A stretch of 46,430 nucleotides of DNA from an uncultured Verrucomicrobiota bacterium. Lineage in GTDB: Bacteria; Verrucomicrobiota; Verrucomicrobiia; Limisphaerales; AAA164-E04. A program made the translations under genes and the position numbers. Positions 33,942-42,505 of the stretch are shown piece by piece. Under the pieces are notes generated by a model. That model saw only the letters and a list, made by a program, of their open reading frames with translations. It searched no databases and had not been told where the DNA came from. How positions within the stretch are numbered: the first letter of the stretch is position 1; the number at the start of each line of letters is the position of its first letter. The DNA lies in NCBI GenBank assembly GCA_913061285.1, contig CAJXVR010000017.1:1-46430 (forward strand), written 5' to 3'.

Positions 33942-36560
33942 TTAGTCAACGTATAGAAATCGGTTCGATGCCATAAGTGTTTGGCAGAGGGTCGCGAGGG
34001 CCTGTTGGGCCTTGCCCGCGTCGTCATCGGGATACAAATCTTCCTGCTCGTTTAGGAACGATTTACAGGACTGGACTTCGTGTTCTGTCGGGTGGCGAGT
34101 GAAGAGGCGAACGAAGATTGCCGTCACTTGCTCTTCCTTGGTTTCGTGGCGGGATCGGATATGCTTGGCCAGATCCGATCCCCTCCCGACCATCAAGGAA
34201 TCGTTCATGAACCATAGGGCTTGGGTAGCGACGGTGGTTGATCGCCTCAAATCACAATTGGGCGTCATCGCGGGCAGGTCGAAGGTTGAGAGCATGTTGA
34301 GGGGTAAGCTCCGTTGCACTTCGATAAAGGCACTTCGCCTAAAGGCATCAGGATGATTTTCGTCGGCCCCAACGGGGATGCCATCGCGAATCTTTTGCAC
34401 GCCAATCACGACCTTCCCTTCACCGTTCTGAGTAACTGGCGTGCTGGGGCCTCCGAGCCGATCATTCATGTTATCGGTCACGGAGAGGATCGCATCGCGA
34501 ATCGCCTCGGCCTCAAGACGGCGAAGGTTCGCCCTCCCTAAGAGCTGATTTTCCGGATCCACGGCATCAAGCTCGGGGCGTCGTTGTGAGCGTTGTTGGT
34601 AGGTGCGCGAGAGCAGTATGAGCCGGTGAAGCCGTTTCTGATCCCAATCATGGGCGACAAAGTCAGCGGCGAGCCAATCTAAGAGCTCCGGGTGAGAGGG
34701 GCGATCTCCAGACCGACCGAAGTCATTCGGTGATCCAACTAAGCCCCGCCCCATGTGGTGGAGCCATAGTCGGTTGACGAATACTCGAGCCGTAAGGGGG
34801 TGCTGTCCGTCTGTAAGGTGTTTGGCATAGGCCAGGCGCCGACCCGTCGTTCGGTGGCGCTCGTCATTGAACGGAAGGGCCACGTTTTGGTTCGACCGGG
34901 TGAGCACCATCAATTCGGCGGGAGTGACTGTTTCTTTCGGCGACTCGGGATTGCCACGAAAGAAGACCTGACTGGTTGGAATGATGCCGGCTTGTTCCGT
35001 GGTGACCATAACCTTGGTTAAGAGCGGTTTGGTCGCTCGGATCCCAGCGATTTTCTGCTGCTCTTTCTCAAAGGCTCGATACGAGGTCGAATCATACTCA
35101 ACGAGCAGGCCAAGAATGTGGCCGACGGGCTTCACCATGGGGTAACGATCCAGCAAGGCCTTTTGTTCGGGGGTTTGTTGAGTTGAAGGGGTGAGGACTG
35201 CGATTCGGGTTTGATCACGGACTTTTTCCGGAACGTCTTCGAGTTTGAGCTCTTGAATTTCCTTCCCGCGAGCCTGTCGACGTTGGTTGAGGTCTTCTTC
35301 GAGAACCTTAGCTTGCGCTTCGATGCGATCGGCTTCCGCCCTGAGTTCGCGGGTGCTCATATCCACGATGCGCGCCCCGGGCTGTTGCCATTTTTTGAGT
35401 GGAAAGACCGGATCGAAGACCGCTCGAAAGCGATAATAGTCGTCGATCCCAATGGGATCATACTTGTGATCATGACACTGGGCGCAACCCACCGAGAGAC
35501 CGAGCATGGTGGAACTGATGACCTGAATCGCTTCTGCCGCGGCCATATTGCGATCTGCTAAGGTGTTGCTGGTTTGCGTCAGGTCTGGAGCCATGCGCAT
35601 GAATCCCGTCGCTGTGAGCAATTCCAGCTGTCTCGAATTGTAGGGATCCAGTGCTTCCGTGATCAGCTCGTCCCCCGCCAGCTGTTCACGAAGAAAGGCC
35701 TGGATGGATTTGTTTCCGTTGAAGGCGTCGATCACATAATCGCGATAACGCCAGGCGTGTTCCCGTTTTGGATCACTGTCCACTCCCCCATCGGATTCCG
35801 CATAGCCAGCGACGTCCAGCCAATGGCGCCCCCATCGAACCCCAAATTGAGGCGATGCCAGCCATTGGTCTACCAGATGAGCATAGGCATTTGGCTGTGG
35901 ATCAGTGACAAAGGCTTCAAATTCATTGGGGCTTGGGGGAAGACCTCGGAGATCAAAACTCAAACGACGAATGAGCGTCGCTCGGTCGGCTGCCTCAGAG
36001 AAGCTCAATCCTTCACGGTGGAGACGCTCAGCGATGAAGGCATCAATGGGATTGTTGCTACCGAGATCGGAGACCTTCGGTATAGGGGGAGAAACGACGG
36101 GCTGAAAGGCCCAATGGCTCAACTCTTCCAAAGTGAAGCGAGCTTCCTCAACGCTAGCCGGCTCAGGGCGGGCCGTCTTGGCTCCCTCTTTGATCCATTG
36201 TCGAATGACTGACTTCTCCTCCGGCGACAGCTTCTTGTCCCCCTTCGGCATCTCATCAGATTCGATCCTCTCCCAAAGCAAACTGCCTTCCAGATCACCA
36301 GCAACGATCGCCGGTCCAGAATCGCCTCCCGCCTGCATCAAACGAACCAGACGGACATCCAAGCCTCCCTCTGTTTCCCCGTCTTCACCGTGGCAATGCC
36401 AACAAGCCACTTTCAAGATCGGACGCACATCCGCCTCAAAGCTTAGGCCGGTCTCAGATGCCCCTACCCGGTTAAGCAGCAATGCGATCCCGAACAACAA
36501 GCCTAAGAACCTAGGGCTGGCGAAGCTCCTAATTAATCTATTACAGGGTTGATCCATCAA
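33942..36560 (-). CDS. PSD1 and planctomycete cytochrome C domain protein (DUF1549/DUF1553)
   Basis: An 872-residue exported protein. After a signal segment (LGLLFGIALLLNRVGA) there is a planctomycete-type cytochrome with FEADVRPILKVACWHCHGED (CxxCH at C53, C56, H57). DUF1549 follows (PIDAFIAERLHREGLSFSEA, ADRATLIRRLSFDLRGLPPS, RWGRHWLDVAGYAESDGG, FMRMAPDLTQTSNTLADRNM, GLSVGCAQCHDHKYDPIGID with a second CAQCH). DUF1553 covers the C-terminal third (PLTARVFVNRLWLHHMGRGL, GSPNDFGRSGDRPSHPELLD, LILLSRTYQQRS, LRRLEAEAIRDAILSVT). A coiled, charged insert near residues 400-470 separates the two. These proteins are thought to work with DUF1501 partners on periplasmic substrates, possibly oxidised polysaccharides; this is unproven. 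It is the first gene of the two-gene operon. Confidence 0.93.
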   Translation of the reverse strand: MMDQPCNRLIRSFASPRFLGLLFGIALLLNRVGASETGLSFEADVRPILKVACWHCHGEDGETEGGLDVRLVRLMQAGGDSGPAIVAGDLEGSLLWERIESDEMPKGDKKLSPEEKSVIRQWIKEGAKTARPEPASVEEARFTLEELSHWAFQPVVSPPIPKVSDLGSNNPIDAFIAERLHREGLSFSEAADRATLIRRLSFDLRGLPPSPNEFEAFVTDPQPNAYAHLVDQWLASPQFGVRWGRHWLDVAGYAESDGGVDSDPKREHAWRYRDYVIDAFNGNKSIQAFLREQLAGDELITEALDPYNSRQLELLTATGFMRMAPDLTQTSNTLADRNMAAAEAIQVISSTMLGLSVGCAQCHDHKYDPIGIDDYYRFRAVFDPVFPLKKWQQPGARIVDMSTRELRAEADRIEAQAKVLEEDLNQRRQARGKEIQELKLEDVPEKVRDQTRIAVLTPSTQQTPEQKALLDRYPMVKPVGHILGLLVEYDSTSYRAFEKEQQKIAGIRATKPLLTKVMVTTEQAGIIPTSQVFFRGNPESPKETVTPAELMVLTRSNQNVALPFNDERHRTTGRRLAYAKHLTDGQHPLTARVFVNRLWLHHMGRGLVGSPNDFGRSGDRPSHPELLDWLAADFVAHDWDQKRLHRLILLSRTYQQRSQRRPELDAVDPENQLLGRANLRRLEAEAIRDAILSVTDNMNDRLGGPSTPVTQNGEGKVVIGVQKIRDGIPVGADENHPDAFRRSAFIEVQRSLPLNMLSTFDLPAMTPNCDLRRSTTVATQALWFMNDSLMVGRGSDLAKHIRSRHETKEEQVTAIFVRLFTRHPTEHEVQSCKSFLNEQEDLYPDDDAGKAQQALATLCQTLMASNRFLYVD

Positions 36561-36954
36561 AACAGAAACAGGGATTTGTCTGACCCTACCTCAATGCCCC
36601 CACAGAATACAAGTCACACGGCCCCGCCAAAGCCATCTGAAAACGGTGGTCTGACCGGTGGGACAAGTGTATTGCGAGTCAGACAAGCCCAGCTTACCCC
36701 TTCTCCTTTTTGCAAAACAATGTTCGCCAAAGCCCTGAATGAATCCGATCCACTGGCATTAGAGGGCGCTCACCTTACCTGAGCGACGGTCTCCTACAGG
36801 TTGCTGGCAGTTTGAGAGTTCTATTCTTTTCTGTCGTTACCGTATTTGAGGTTCCATTTGATGGCTGTCGAGAGTCTCCTGTAGGCGGGGGGGAAAAGCT
36901 TTGAGTGAAGGCTGGAATTTGCGAAGCTTTCGGCGTCCTTAAGGAAGGTGGGTT
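36561..36954. other. 394-bp divergent intergenic region with several inverted repeats
   Basis: It lies between the DUF1549/1553 gene (minus) and the ketopantoate-reductase-like gene (plus) and must hold both promoters. Three related words occur: TTGTCTGAC at 36576-36584, GGTCTGACC at 36648-36656 and GTCAGACAA at 36678-36686; the first and third are perfect inverted copies. Farther on, GTCTCCTACAGG (36789-36800) and GTCTCCTGTAGG (36874-36885) hold the inverted pair CCTACAGG/CCTGTAGG. A 77-codon frame over 36549-36782 has a composition unlike a protein and starts inside the antisense of the neighbour. Confidence 0.5.
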
Positions 36955-37899
36955 ATGGATTTAGAGCGCATAGCAGTCGTCGGTTGCGGGGGAGTGGGTG
37001 GCTATTACGGGGGGAAGCTCTGTCAGCTTCTGCCCGATCAAGGCCTGAGGCTAAGCATGATCGCTCGTGGCCGTCATTTGGCGGCCATTCAGTCTCAGGG
37101 GCTGATTTTAAATACGGAGAACGAAGGGCGTTTGCGTTGTCAGCCAAGTGAGGTGACGGACTCGGTGGAATCGCTTCGGGCGCAGGATGTGATTCTCCTC
37201 TGTGTTAAGGAGTTTGATTTGGATCATGTCTTAAAGCGGCTTAGGTCAGCGATTCAGGCAAATACTGTGATCCTTCCCCTGTTGAATGGTGTGGATATCT
37301 ACGAGCGTATTCGGCGACGAATCGATCAGGGAATCGTTCTTCCTGCCTGCGTCTATGTGGGCACGCACATCGAAGCACCGGGGATTGTGACTCAGAAGGG
37401 TGGCGCCTGTAAGATTCTCTATGGCCCGGATCCTAGCCGACCCGAATTTGATCCGACGCCTCTGATCGAGCTCTTTGATCGGGCGCGGATTCTTGCCCAG
37501 TGGACGCCCACCGTTCAGTCTGCCATCTGGGAGAAGTTTCTCTTTATTTGCTCGTTCGGTCTGGTGACGGCTGCCTATGGTCGAGTCATTGGCGAGGTGA
37601 TGGAGGACGACGTCTTGAGCGGCCGTGTGAGGGCGATTATGCAAGAAATTCTTTCAGTCGCTGACCACCTCAGGGTGAGCTTGGCTCCCGGGATTGAAGG
37701 TGTAGCATTTGAGAAGGCAACGACCTTTCCCTATGAAACCAAGACCTCATTTCAGCGTGATTTCGAACAAGCAGTGAAACCAGACGAACGAGCTCTGTTC
37801 GCTGGGAGCATGTTAGACTACGGAAAGCGGTTTGGCATAGAGCTTCCCGCGATTACAAAGGTTGCCCAGCTATTGGATAATAAGAAACCGCTGAAGTAA
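36955..37899 (+). CDS. Ketopantoate reductase (ApbA/PanE) family protein
   Basis: A 314-residue NADPH-dependent 2-dehydropantoate reductase-like protein. The Rossmann motif is IAVVGCGGVGGYYGGKL near residue 6. DVILLCVKEFDLDHVL and TVILPLLNGVDIYERI follow, then GIVTQKGGACKILYGP and the C-terminal domain with AIWEKFLFICSFGLVTAAYG, which carries the catalytic Lys; TKTSFQRDFEQAVKPDERA takes the place of the usual TSMxxDxxxGRxTE segment. That region differs from canonical PanE, so it could act on another 2-oxo acid; pantothenate synthesis is possible. AAGGAAGGTGGG lies just before ATG 36955, a strong RBS. The DUF2891 gene follows. Confidence 0.88.
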   Translation: MDLERIAVVGCGGVGGYYGGKLCQLLPDQGLRLSMIARGRHLAAIQSQGLILNTENEGRLRCQPSEVTDSVESLRAQDVILLCVKEFDLDHVLKRLRSAIQANTVILPLLNGVDIYERIRRRIDQGIVLPACVYVGTHIEAPGIVTQKGGACKILYGPDPSRPEFDPTPLIELFDRARILAQWTPTVQSAIWEKFLFICSFGLVTAAYGRVIGEVMEDDVLSGRVRAIMQEILSVADHLRVSLAPGIEGVAFEKATTFPYETKTSFQRDFEQAVKPDERALFAGSMLDYGKRFGIELPAITKVAQLLDNKKPLK

Positions 37900-37973
37900 C
37901 CTTGTGATGGCAGGGATTGAATCCAGTCTACGACTTAAGCGTTGAGTTGGGCCTGGGAGAGAGGAGCGAGAGA

Positions 37974-39134
37974 ATGACAATAAATAATGAATCACCTTTG
38001 GTGGCGCGCCACCTAGCTCAGTGGGTAGGCTACGCTCTGCTGGGAATATTACTGATGAGTGCTATGGGAATCGATCGATTGCGAGGCCAGGAATTGCCGA
38101 GATTGGGTGCTGAATTGAGTGCGGCACAGGTCGCTAATTTCGCCGGCTTGGCATTGAAGAACATCGATATCGAATACCCCAACAAACCATCGAATGTGAT
38201 GGCTGGGCCGGAATCGGTTCGTTCTCCGAAATCGATGCACCCTGCCTTCTATGGAAGCTTCGATTGGCATAGCAGCATTCATGGGCACTGGATGCTAGTG
38301 CGCCTCCTAAAGCTTCATCCCGAACACGAGATGAGTCAGCAGATTCGAGCTTCCTTGGAGGCTCATTTGACAAAGGAAAATCTATTGGAAGAAACCACCT
38401 ATTTCGCCGCCAAACATAACAAGAGCTTCGAACGCATGTACGGTTGGTCCTGGTGCTTTCGATTAGTGACGGAGTTGTCGGATTGGGATGATCCTCAGGG
38501 GAAACGCTGGCGCGAAAACCTTCGTCCGCTCGAGGACCTGTTGGTCCAGCGAACCTTGGATTATTTACCGCTTCTGTCATTTCCTATTCGCACTGGGGTG
38601 CATCCGGATTCGGGATTTGCGCTAAGCCAAACGCTTGATTATGCGCGGGCCGTCGGTAATACAGCGCTCGAGGAACTGATTGTGAAACGGGCCCGAGACT
38701 TCTATCTTAAGGATCAACGGTATCCCTTTGCTTACGAACCTTCGGGTCAGGATTTTTTCTCCTCGGGGCTCAATGAAGCCGATCTCATGTGGCGAGTTCT
38801 ATCGGGCCAGGAGTATGCAGGATGGCTCGATCGATTCTTGCCAGACACGACGGATTTGATCGCCCAGCACATCCAGCCTGTGGCGGTGAGCGATGTGACC
38901 GACGGGAAAATCGTCCATCTGGCCGGCCTCGATCTCTCCCGTGCGTGGTGTCTTCAGGGCATAGCGGAAGCATTGAAGGTAAATGATCCTCGGCGCCCCC
39001 TGCTTTGGAAGCTCGCTCAGGAGCATGCGGCGATGGGGTTCGGATATGTCTTTAGCGGGCACTACGAGGGGGAGCATTGGTTGGCGACTTTTGCCGTCTA
39101 TGCCTTGACGCGACCATGGCAATCTCGCCTCTGA
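37974..39134 (+). CDS. DUF2891 family protein with N-terminal hydrophobic segment
   Basis: A 386-residue protein of the DUF2891 family, an alpha/alpha-barrel-like fold of unknown role. The conserved stretches are ALKNIDIEYPNKPSNVMAG, HPAFYGSFDWHSSIHGHWML, HLTKENLLEETTYF, SFERMYGWSWCFRLVTELSD, FPIRTGVHPDSGFALSQTLD and FSSGLNEADLMWRVL. It looks like an exported version, with a hydrophobic stretch (WVGYALLGILLMSAMG) near residue 17. The start at ATG 37974 has GAGGAG about 8 bases upstream; an earlier in-frame ATG at 37917 lacks one. It lies 74 bases after the reductase gene. The Trp/His-rich core suggests sugar binding (inference). Confidence 0.82.
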   Translation: MTINNESPLVARHLAQWVGYALLGILLMSAMGIDRLRGQELPRLGAELSAAQVANFAGLALKNIDIEYPNKPSNVMAGPESVRSPKSMHPAFYGSFDWHSSIHGHWMLVRLLKLHPEHEMSQQIRASLEAHLTKENLLEETTYFAAKHNKSFERMYGWSWCFRLVTELSDWDDPQGKRWRENLRPLEDLLVQRTLDYLPLLSFPIRTGVHPDSGFALSQTLDYARAVGNTALEELIVKRARDFYLKDQRYPFAYEPSGQDFFSSGLNEADLMWRVLSGQEYAGWLDRFLPDTTDLIAQHIQPVAVSDVTDGKIVHLAGLDLSRAWCLQGIAEALKVNDPRRPLLWKLAQEHAAMGFGYVFSGHYEGEHWLATFAVYALTRPWQSRL

Positions 39135-39247
39135 ATCTGAAAAAGGGTCCTTTCAGGTCTTCAGCGTGGCAGCGGTGATTTTACCGCGGATTCCGGGGGG
39201 CTCGCTTGGGATTGAGACGGAGGTCAAGTGAGTGGGATCAGGACACA

Positions 39248-39277
39248 AAAAAACCCGGAGGCAATCTCCGGGTTTTG
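39248..39277 (-). terminator. Intrinsic terminator of the small Cys-containing protein gene
   Basis: CCCGGAG (39255-39261) and CTCCGGG (39267-39273) pair around GCAAT, extended by AAAA/TTTT. On the minus strand the stem is followed by a run of seven T (complement of 39248-39254), which is a full rho-independent terminator 22 bases after the stop codon of the minus-strand gene. On the plus strand only TTTT follows, so it may also work weakly for the DUF2891 gene. Confidence 0.85.
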
Positions 39278-39298
39278 TGAAATTGTAGGGAGAGAGCC

Positions 39299-39688
39299 TT
39301 AGGCTTTCTTCTTACCCTTCTTCTCAGCCTTTTCGATCTTGGTGGCGACGATGATGGCTTTCTTTCCTTTGCCTTCTCGGGTGCCGGTCACGGCCACGGG
39401 AACTTTGTCTCCAGAGCAGATGTTTTTGTGGAATGCCTGAGCAACATCATTGTTTTTCAATAGGAAGACACGATTGGTCTCTTTCCCCGTCTTCTTGTTC
39501 TTGCGGTTGACTTGGAGGGCTGCTTGGCAGGAGTCGGTTTGTTTCAAGGTGCACTTGGCGCAGACCAAGGTGCCTTTGGTGGTGCGTTCTTTCTTGGCAG
39601 CCTTCTTGTCGTCGTCAGCGGCAGAGGCGGCAAATGGGATGGCGATGGCCAAGGCGGCGATGGCGAGGAGTGATTTGAATGATTTCAT
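39299..39688 (-). CDS. Small secreted protein with CxxC motif (DUF6370-like)
   Basis: A 129-residue protein. ATG 39688 gives a standard signal peptide (MKSFKSLLAIAALAIAIPFA, cleaved near ASAADDD). The mature part is highly Lys-rich at both ends (DKKAAKKERTTKG; KAEKKGKKKA) with a core containing CAKCTLKQTDSCQAALQV and VAQAFHKNICSGDKVPVAVT. The C-x-x-C, a further Cys 9 residues on and the late Cys suggest a metal or disulfide site in the periplasm. It resembles the DUF6370 family as I remember it; function unknown. It is monocistronic: a strong terminator follows, and the next minus-strand gene lies on the other side of a 195-base gap. Confidence 0.78.
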   Translation of the reverse strand: MKSFKSLLAIAALAIAIPFAASAADDDKKAAKKERTTKGTLVCAKCTLKQTDSCQAALQVNRKNKKTGKETNRVFLLKNNDVAQAFHKNICSGDKVPVAVTGTREGKGKKAIIVATKIEKAEKKGKKKA

Positions 39689-39859
39689 ATTTACTAGATC
39701 TAGTTGCGGCCTAGCTATGTTGAGTGTCATCTATTGCCAAGCCTAAGTGTTAAGTCTTCTGCTTCGGTCGAAAGGTTACAAGGAAATTTCGGACTCGGAA
39801 CGCATCCATCTCGGGAAATTGGACGATTTTTCCCGTTTCCATAGAGATTTGATGAATCA

Positions 39860-39882
39860 GAGGCCCGTTCTTAAGGGGCCTC
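39860..39882 (-). terminator. Hairpin at the end of the LolA-like gene
   Basis: GAGGCCC (39860-39866) and GGGCCTC (39876-39882) pair around a nine-base loop, starting one base from the stop codon of the minus-strand gene. A U run does not follow, so it may be a weak or factor-assisted terminator or only an mRNA 3' end structure. Confidence 0.45.
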
Positions 39883-39883
39883 G

Positions 39884-40723
39884 CTAGTCCAAGCGTTTGA
39901 AGTCGTCGGAGCGGCTTTCCATTCCGAAGTGGTAGGCTTTCCAAAGGACTCGGGCATCGAAAAAGGCGTTGACCGTCTGATCAACCCACTGATTCGCTCC
40001 CAGTCGGGATTGATTGACGGTGATTTTGAGATCTTTGACGGCTCCGGCGAGTCCGCCAAGGAAGCTGACATCCTTGAGCAGTTTGGCTTCGAGCTTCGCT
40101 ACTTCGTAATCCTCCTGATCGATCCAGACTTTGAGTGAGAGCTGATTGAAGATCCGATCGACAATCTTGTGGCTAATACGATGTTTGGGATTAGGCGCTA
40201 AATCGATGATGTAGGCGGCTCGGTTCTGGATCGATTCCTCCCCCAGAAGTTTGGGCACGAATTTTTTGTGAAAGAGTGTGATATTGCGATCCATGAGGTT
40301 TTCTTCCCTGCCCCCCGTCGCTGCAGGATTCATGGGATCAGCATTGAGGAATCGGCGTTTTTGTTTGCGGCTGCGTTGCTTTTCCTCGGCGATTTCTTCG
40401 GGGCTAGCTTTGTGGCCGTTGACGGTCAGAAGCTCTTGCTCGCGCTCATCGGTATAGGCACGGAAGGTCTTGGCCTTTCTTTCCGTTACCGCACCTTTGG
40501 AATTGTAGCCTTGCAGGACGACTTCTCTAAGGAAGGTGTAAACAGCAGCGGGTTCGTCCTTATGCTTCGCGGCTTCGCGGGCGCGTCTAACGATTTCCGT
40601 GGCGTCGAGTTGCCGGTTCTGTGCCACGAGACCCACGTCCCATAAAAGGCTGAGCGCGATCCAGAAGAGGAGGAAGTTCGATGGAGGTGTCAAGAGGTTC
40701 ACCGCTGGGATCCTAGAACGCAT
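39884..40723 (-). CDS. Exported LolA/RseB-like protein
   Basis: A 279-residue exported protein with a long N-terminal leader (LLFWIALSLLWDVGLVAQ). The body has the LolA-fold character seen in outer-membrane lipoprotein-sorting proteins: a helix DATEIVRRAREAAKHKDE, then many antiparallel strands (YTFLREVVLQGYNSKGAVTE, RAAYIIDLAPNPKHRISHKI, LSLKVWIDQEDYEVAKLEAK) and VSFLGGLAGAVKDLKITVNQ. A helical, Lys/Arg-rich insertion near residues 100-140 is extra. It may carry or sense lipids or lipoproteins, but family assignment rests on pattern, not on a signature motif. It is the last gene of a three-gene minus-strand unit (Dabb, SGNH, this one) with a 30-base gap to the SGNH gene. Confidence 0.6.
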   Translation of the reverse strand: MRSRIPAVNLLTPPSNFLLFWIALSLLWDVGLVAQNRQLDATEIVRRAREAAKHKDEPAAVYTFLREVVLQGYNSKGAVTERKAKTFRAYTDEREQELLTVNGHKASPEEIAEEKQRSRKQKRRFLNADPMNPAATGGREENLMDRNITLFHKKFVPKLLGEESIQNRAAYIIDLAPNPKHRISHKIVDRIFNQLSLKVWIDQEDYEVAKLEAKLLKDVSFLGGLAGAVKDLKITVNQSRLGANQWVDQTVNAFFDARVLWKAYHFGMESRSDDFKRLD

Positions 40724-40753
40724 AGAAGGGAATGAGATAGAATGAACCGAGGC

Positions 40754-41482
40754 CTAAGGTGTGAGTTGAAGGGCTTTTTCGATGGCTGATTTGGCGGTGT
40801 GTGCCAGGGCGTCGTAGCCTTTGGCAGTGAAATGCACATTCCCAGGCGCGATGAAATAGTCCGGGCCGAAGGAACGTGAGAGGGTGTTGAGATCGGTGAT
40901 TGGGATTTCGGATCGTGCCATAATCTCATGGGCAATCTCGTTGTAGCGAAGATCATCGCCTTCTTTTCGTCCCGCTTCGCCGGCAGGGACGATGGTGGTG
41001 TTGGCCCAGATAAGCTGGGCATTTGTTTGTTTGAGTCGGGAGACGAGCAGCTCGAGATTTTGGGCATACTGCGTCTCTGTGGTGGTGAGTGTTCCACGTT
41101 CCTTGTCACGTCTTCCTTGAACTTTCGAGTCTGGATGGCGATAGCACAGATCCCAAAGACCCCAATTGAACTGGATGACATCCCAGTTGCCCGCTCCTAG
41201 CCACTCATCCAACTTTTTCAAACCAGTGCCCGTATGCTCGGCGTTGCCTCGGTGATGAACAATGGCGGCCTTTTCCCGCAGCAGCTCTTTCAAATAGGGA
41301 GTGTAACCGATGGAGATAGAATCTCCGATGATAAGGACGCGGGGAAGGTCTTGGGGCAAGGGTTGAGACTGCTTGGGTACGATTGCGTCCGCCTGCACGC
41401 TGGCAATGAATAGGAGTGTGGTGAGCCCATTTAGCCAAGGGTTCCTGAGATTCGCTAGCAAGGCCACCACATCCATATTCAT
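40754..41482 (-). CDS. SGNH/GDSL-family hydrolase
   Basis: A 242-residue exported SGNH hydrolase. The leader is LNGLTTLLFIASVQADA. Block I is VLIIGDSISIGY with Ser as nucleophile, block II Gly is in HHRGNAEHTG, block III is IQFNWGLWDL (Asn), and block V is PGNVHFTAKGY (His, with Asn in place of the usual Asp two residues before). Esterase action on acylated polysaccharides or lipids is likely; the substrate is unknown. It starts 12 bases after the stop of the Dabb gene, so these two are in one operon with the LolA-like gene downstream. Confidence 0.87.
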   Translation of the reverse strand: MNMDVVALLANLRNPWLNGLTTLLFIASVQADAIVPKQSQPLPQDLPRVLIIGDSISIGYTPYLKELLREKAAIVHHRGNAEHTGTGLKKLDEWLGAGNWDVIQFNWGLWDLCYRHPDSKVQGRRDKERGTLTTTETQYAQNLELLVSRLKQTNAQLIWANTTIVPAGEAGRKEGDDLRYNEIAHEIMARSEIPITDLNTLSRSFGPDYFIAPGNVHFTAKGYDALAHTAKSAIEKALQLTP

Positions 41483-41494
41483 CCCGGCAACAAG

Positions 41495-41896
41495 CTAGTG
41501 CTTCGCCCAGTAGTCGATCACGAAAACATCCGCGAGAACGGGGCCAAGCATTTTCCCGAATTTCACATGGTCGGGGTGTTTGAGATAGATCTCTCGATCT
41601 TTCTCGGAATAAAAGGTGAGAAGATAGCAGTGCTCAAATCCCTTGTTGAGACCTTCAGGGCTGTTGTTCGTGCCTTTTTCAAAGGCCTTGATTTCGGTGA
41701 TAGTCTTTTTGAGGGCCGCAAAGGCTTTCTCTACCTTGGCAATTTGTTCCTCCGTCGTCCCCTCTTTGTATTTGAACGAGACGACATGGCGAAGGAGTTT
41801 CTCGTGGTGGTCGGCTTGAATCGAAGTCAGGCCACCGCTAAGGCAAAGGGCGAGGATCGCCGTTGAGAGAAAAAGACGGATCGGATTGATAGTCAT
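41495..41896 (-). CDS. Dabb (stress-responsive alpha/beta barrel) domain exported protein
   Basis: A 133-residue protein with a signal sequence (RLFLSTAILALCLSGGLTSI) followed by one Dabb domain: LLRHVVSFKYKEGTTEEQIA, VEKAFAALKKTITEIKAFEK, GTNNSPEGLNKGFEHCYLLT, FYSEKDREIYLKHPDHVKF and the C-terminal VLADVFVIDYW. Dabb proteins are ferredoxin-like dimers; plant ones respond to stress, while bacterial exported ones are frequent in PVC genomes but undefined. The start at ATG 41896 gives a proper leader; a longer frame from 42025 is basic and not leader-like. It is the first gene of the unit with the SGNH and LolA-like genes. Confidence 0.85.
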   Translation of the reverse strand: MTINPIRLFLSTAILALCLSGGLTSIQADHHEKLLRHVVSFKYKEGTTEEQIAKVEKAFAALKKTITEIKAFEKGTNNSPEGLNKGFEHCYLLTFYSEKDREIYLKHPDHVKFGKMLGPVLADVFVIDYWAKH

Positions 41897-42141
41897 GGGC
41901 CAAGTATTGGGAATCGAGAGCAGGATGACAATTCTCCTTTTTAGAGCATCCGGAGGCGTGTGTTGAAGCCCTGAGCCAGGGCTACGTTTGTCCCTCTGAT
42001 GCGGTTTCGGCATGGCGAGCTGCATGGGGGACGGGGGCGATGGCCCCTCATTGAGGATCTCCTCTCATTGACAGCAGTAGCACGATTAGGGCTTCATCAG
42101 CGTACACTCGACCAGCTATGAAGGCTTAGACCTCTTGAGCA

Positions 42142-42505
42142 ATGATTGAACCTGGCGTTGAATCTTTGTTGGGTCGGTTTCATGACCATGAGGTCGAGTA
42201 CGTAAACATTGGAGCCGTTGCCGATCTGATTCCGGTGAACTGAATGATACCGAAGAGGATTCCATTTCTCTTAACGGACCAAGTTCTTACGGGTGACAAG
42301 AACCGCTACCTTCGAACCAACCAGGGGTGTCGTGTATTGCCTAGGCGAAGTGGCAGGGTTAGGCCTCTATCCCGAGGTCCCTCGGGATTCGATTGAAGTA
42401 AGCCTGTCCTTTGGTTCTTGTTGCATGCTCAGCCTTGAGGGGTTGATTCAATCAAAAGAGGCCATGGGACGACCGCAGGATTTGGCAGCGCTGTGTCAGT
42501 TGTGA
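42142..42505 (+). pseudogene. Decayed nucleotidyltransferase-like gene
   Basis: Two fragments of one family lie in different frames. The first, ATG 42142 to TGA 42243, reads LLGRFHDHEVEYVNIGAVAD, the usual start of small nucleotidyltransferase/MNT-like proteins. The second, open from 42293 to 42505, reads VYCLGEVAGLGLYPEV, SIEVSLSFG and LSLEGLIQSKEAMGRPQDLA, the usual C-terminal half of the same proteins. Between them only about 50-70 bases remain where the intact gene has the GSxxxxxD metal-binding part, so there has been a deletion and frameshift. Intact relatives are often part of toxin-antitoxin or abortive-infection pairs. The assignment rests on remembered family patterns; the broken state is plain in the sequence. 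Confidence 0.72.

Noticed and set aside
36549-36782. 77-codon plus-strand frame in the divergent intergenic region
   Set aside because: It starts inside the antisense of the DUF1549/1553 gene, has a low-complexity Pro/Ser/Thr-rich composition and lies on the inverted repeats.
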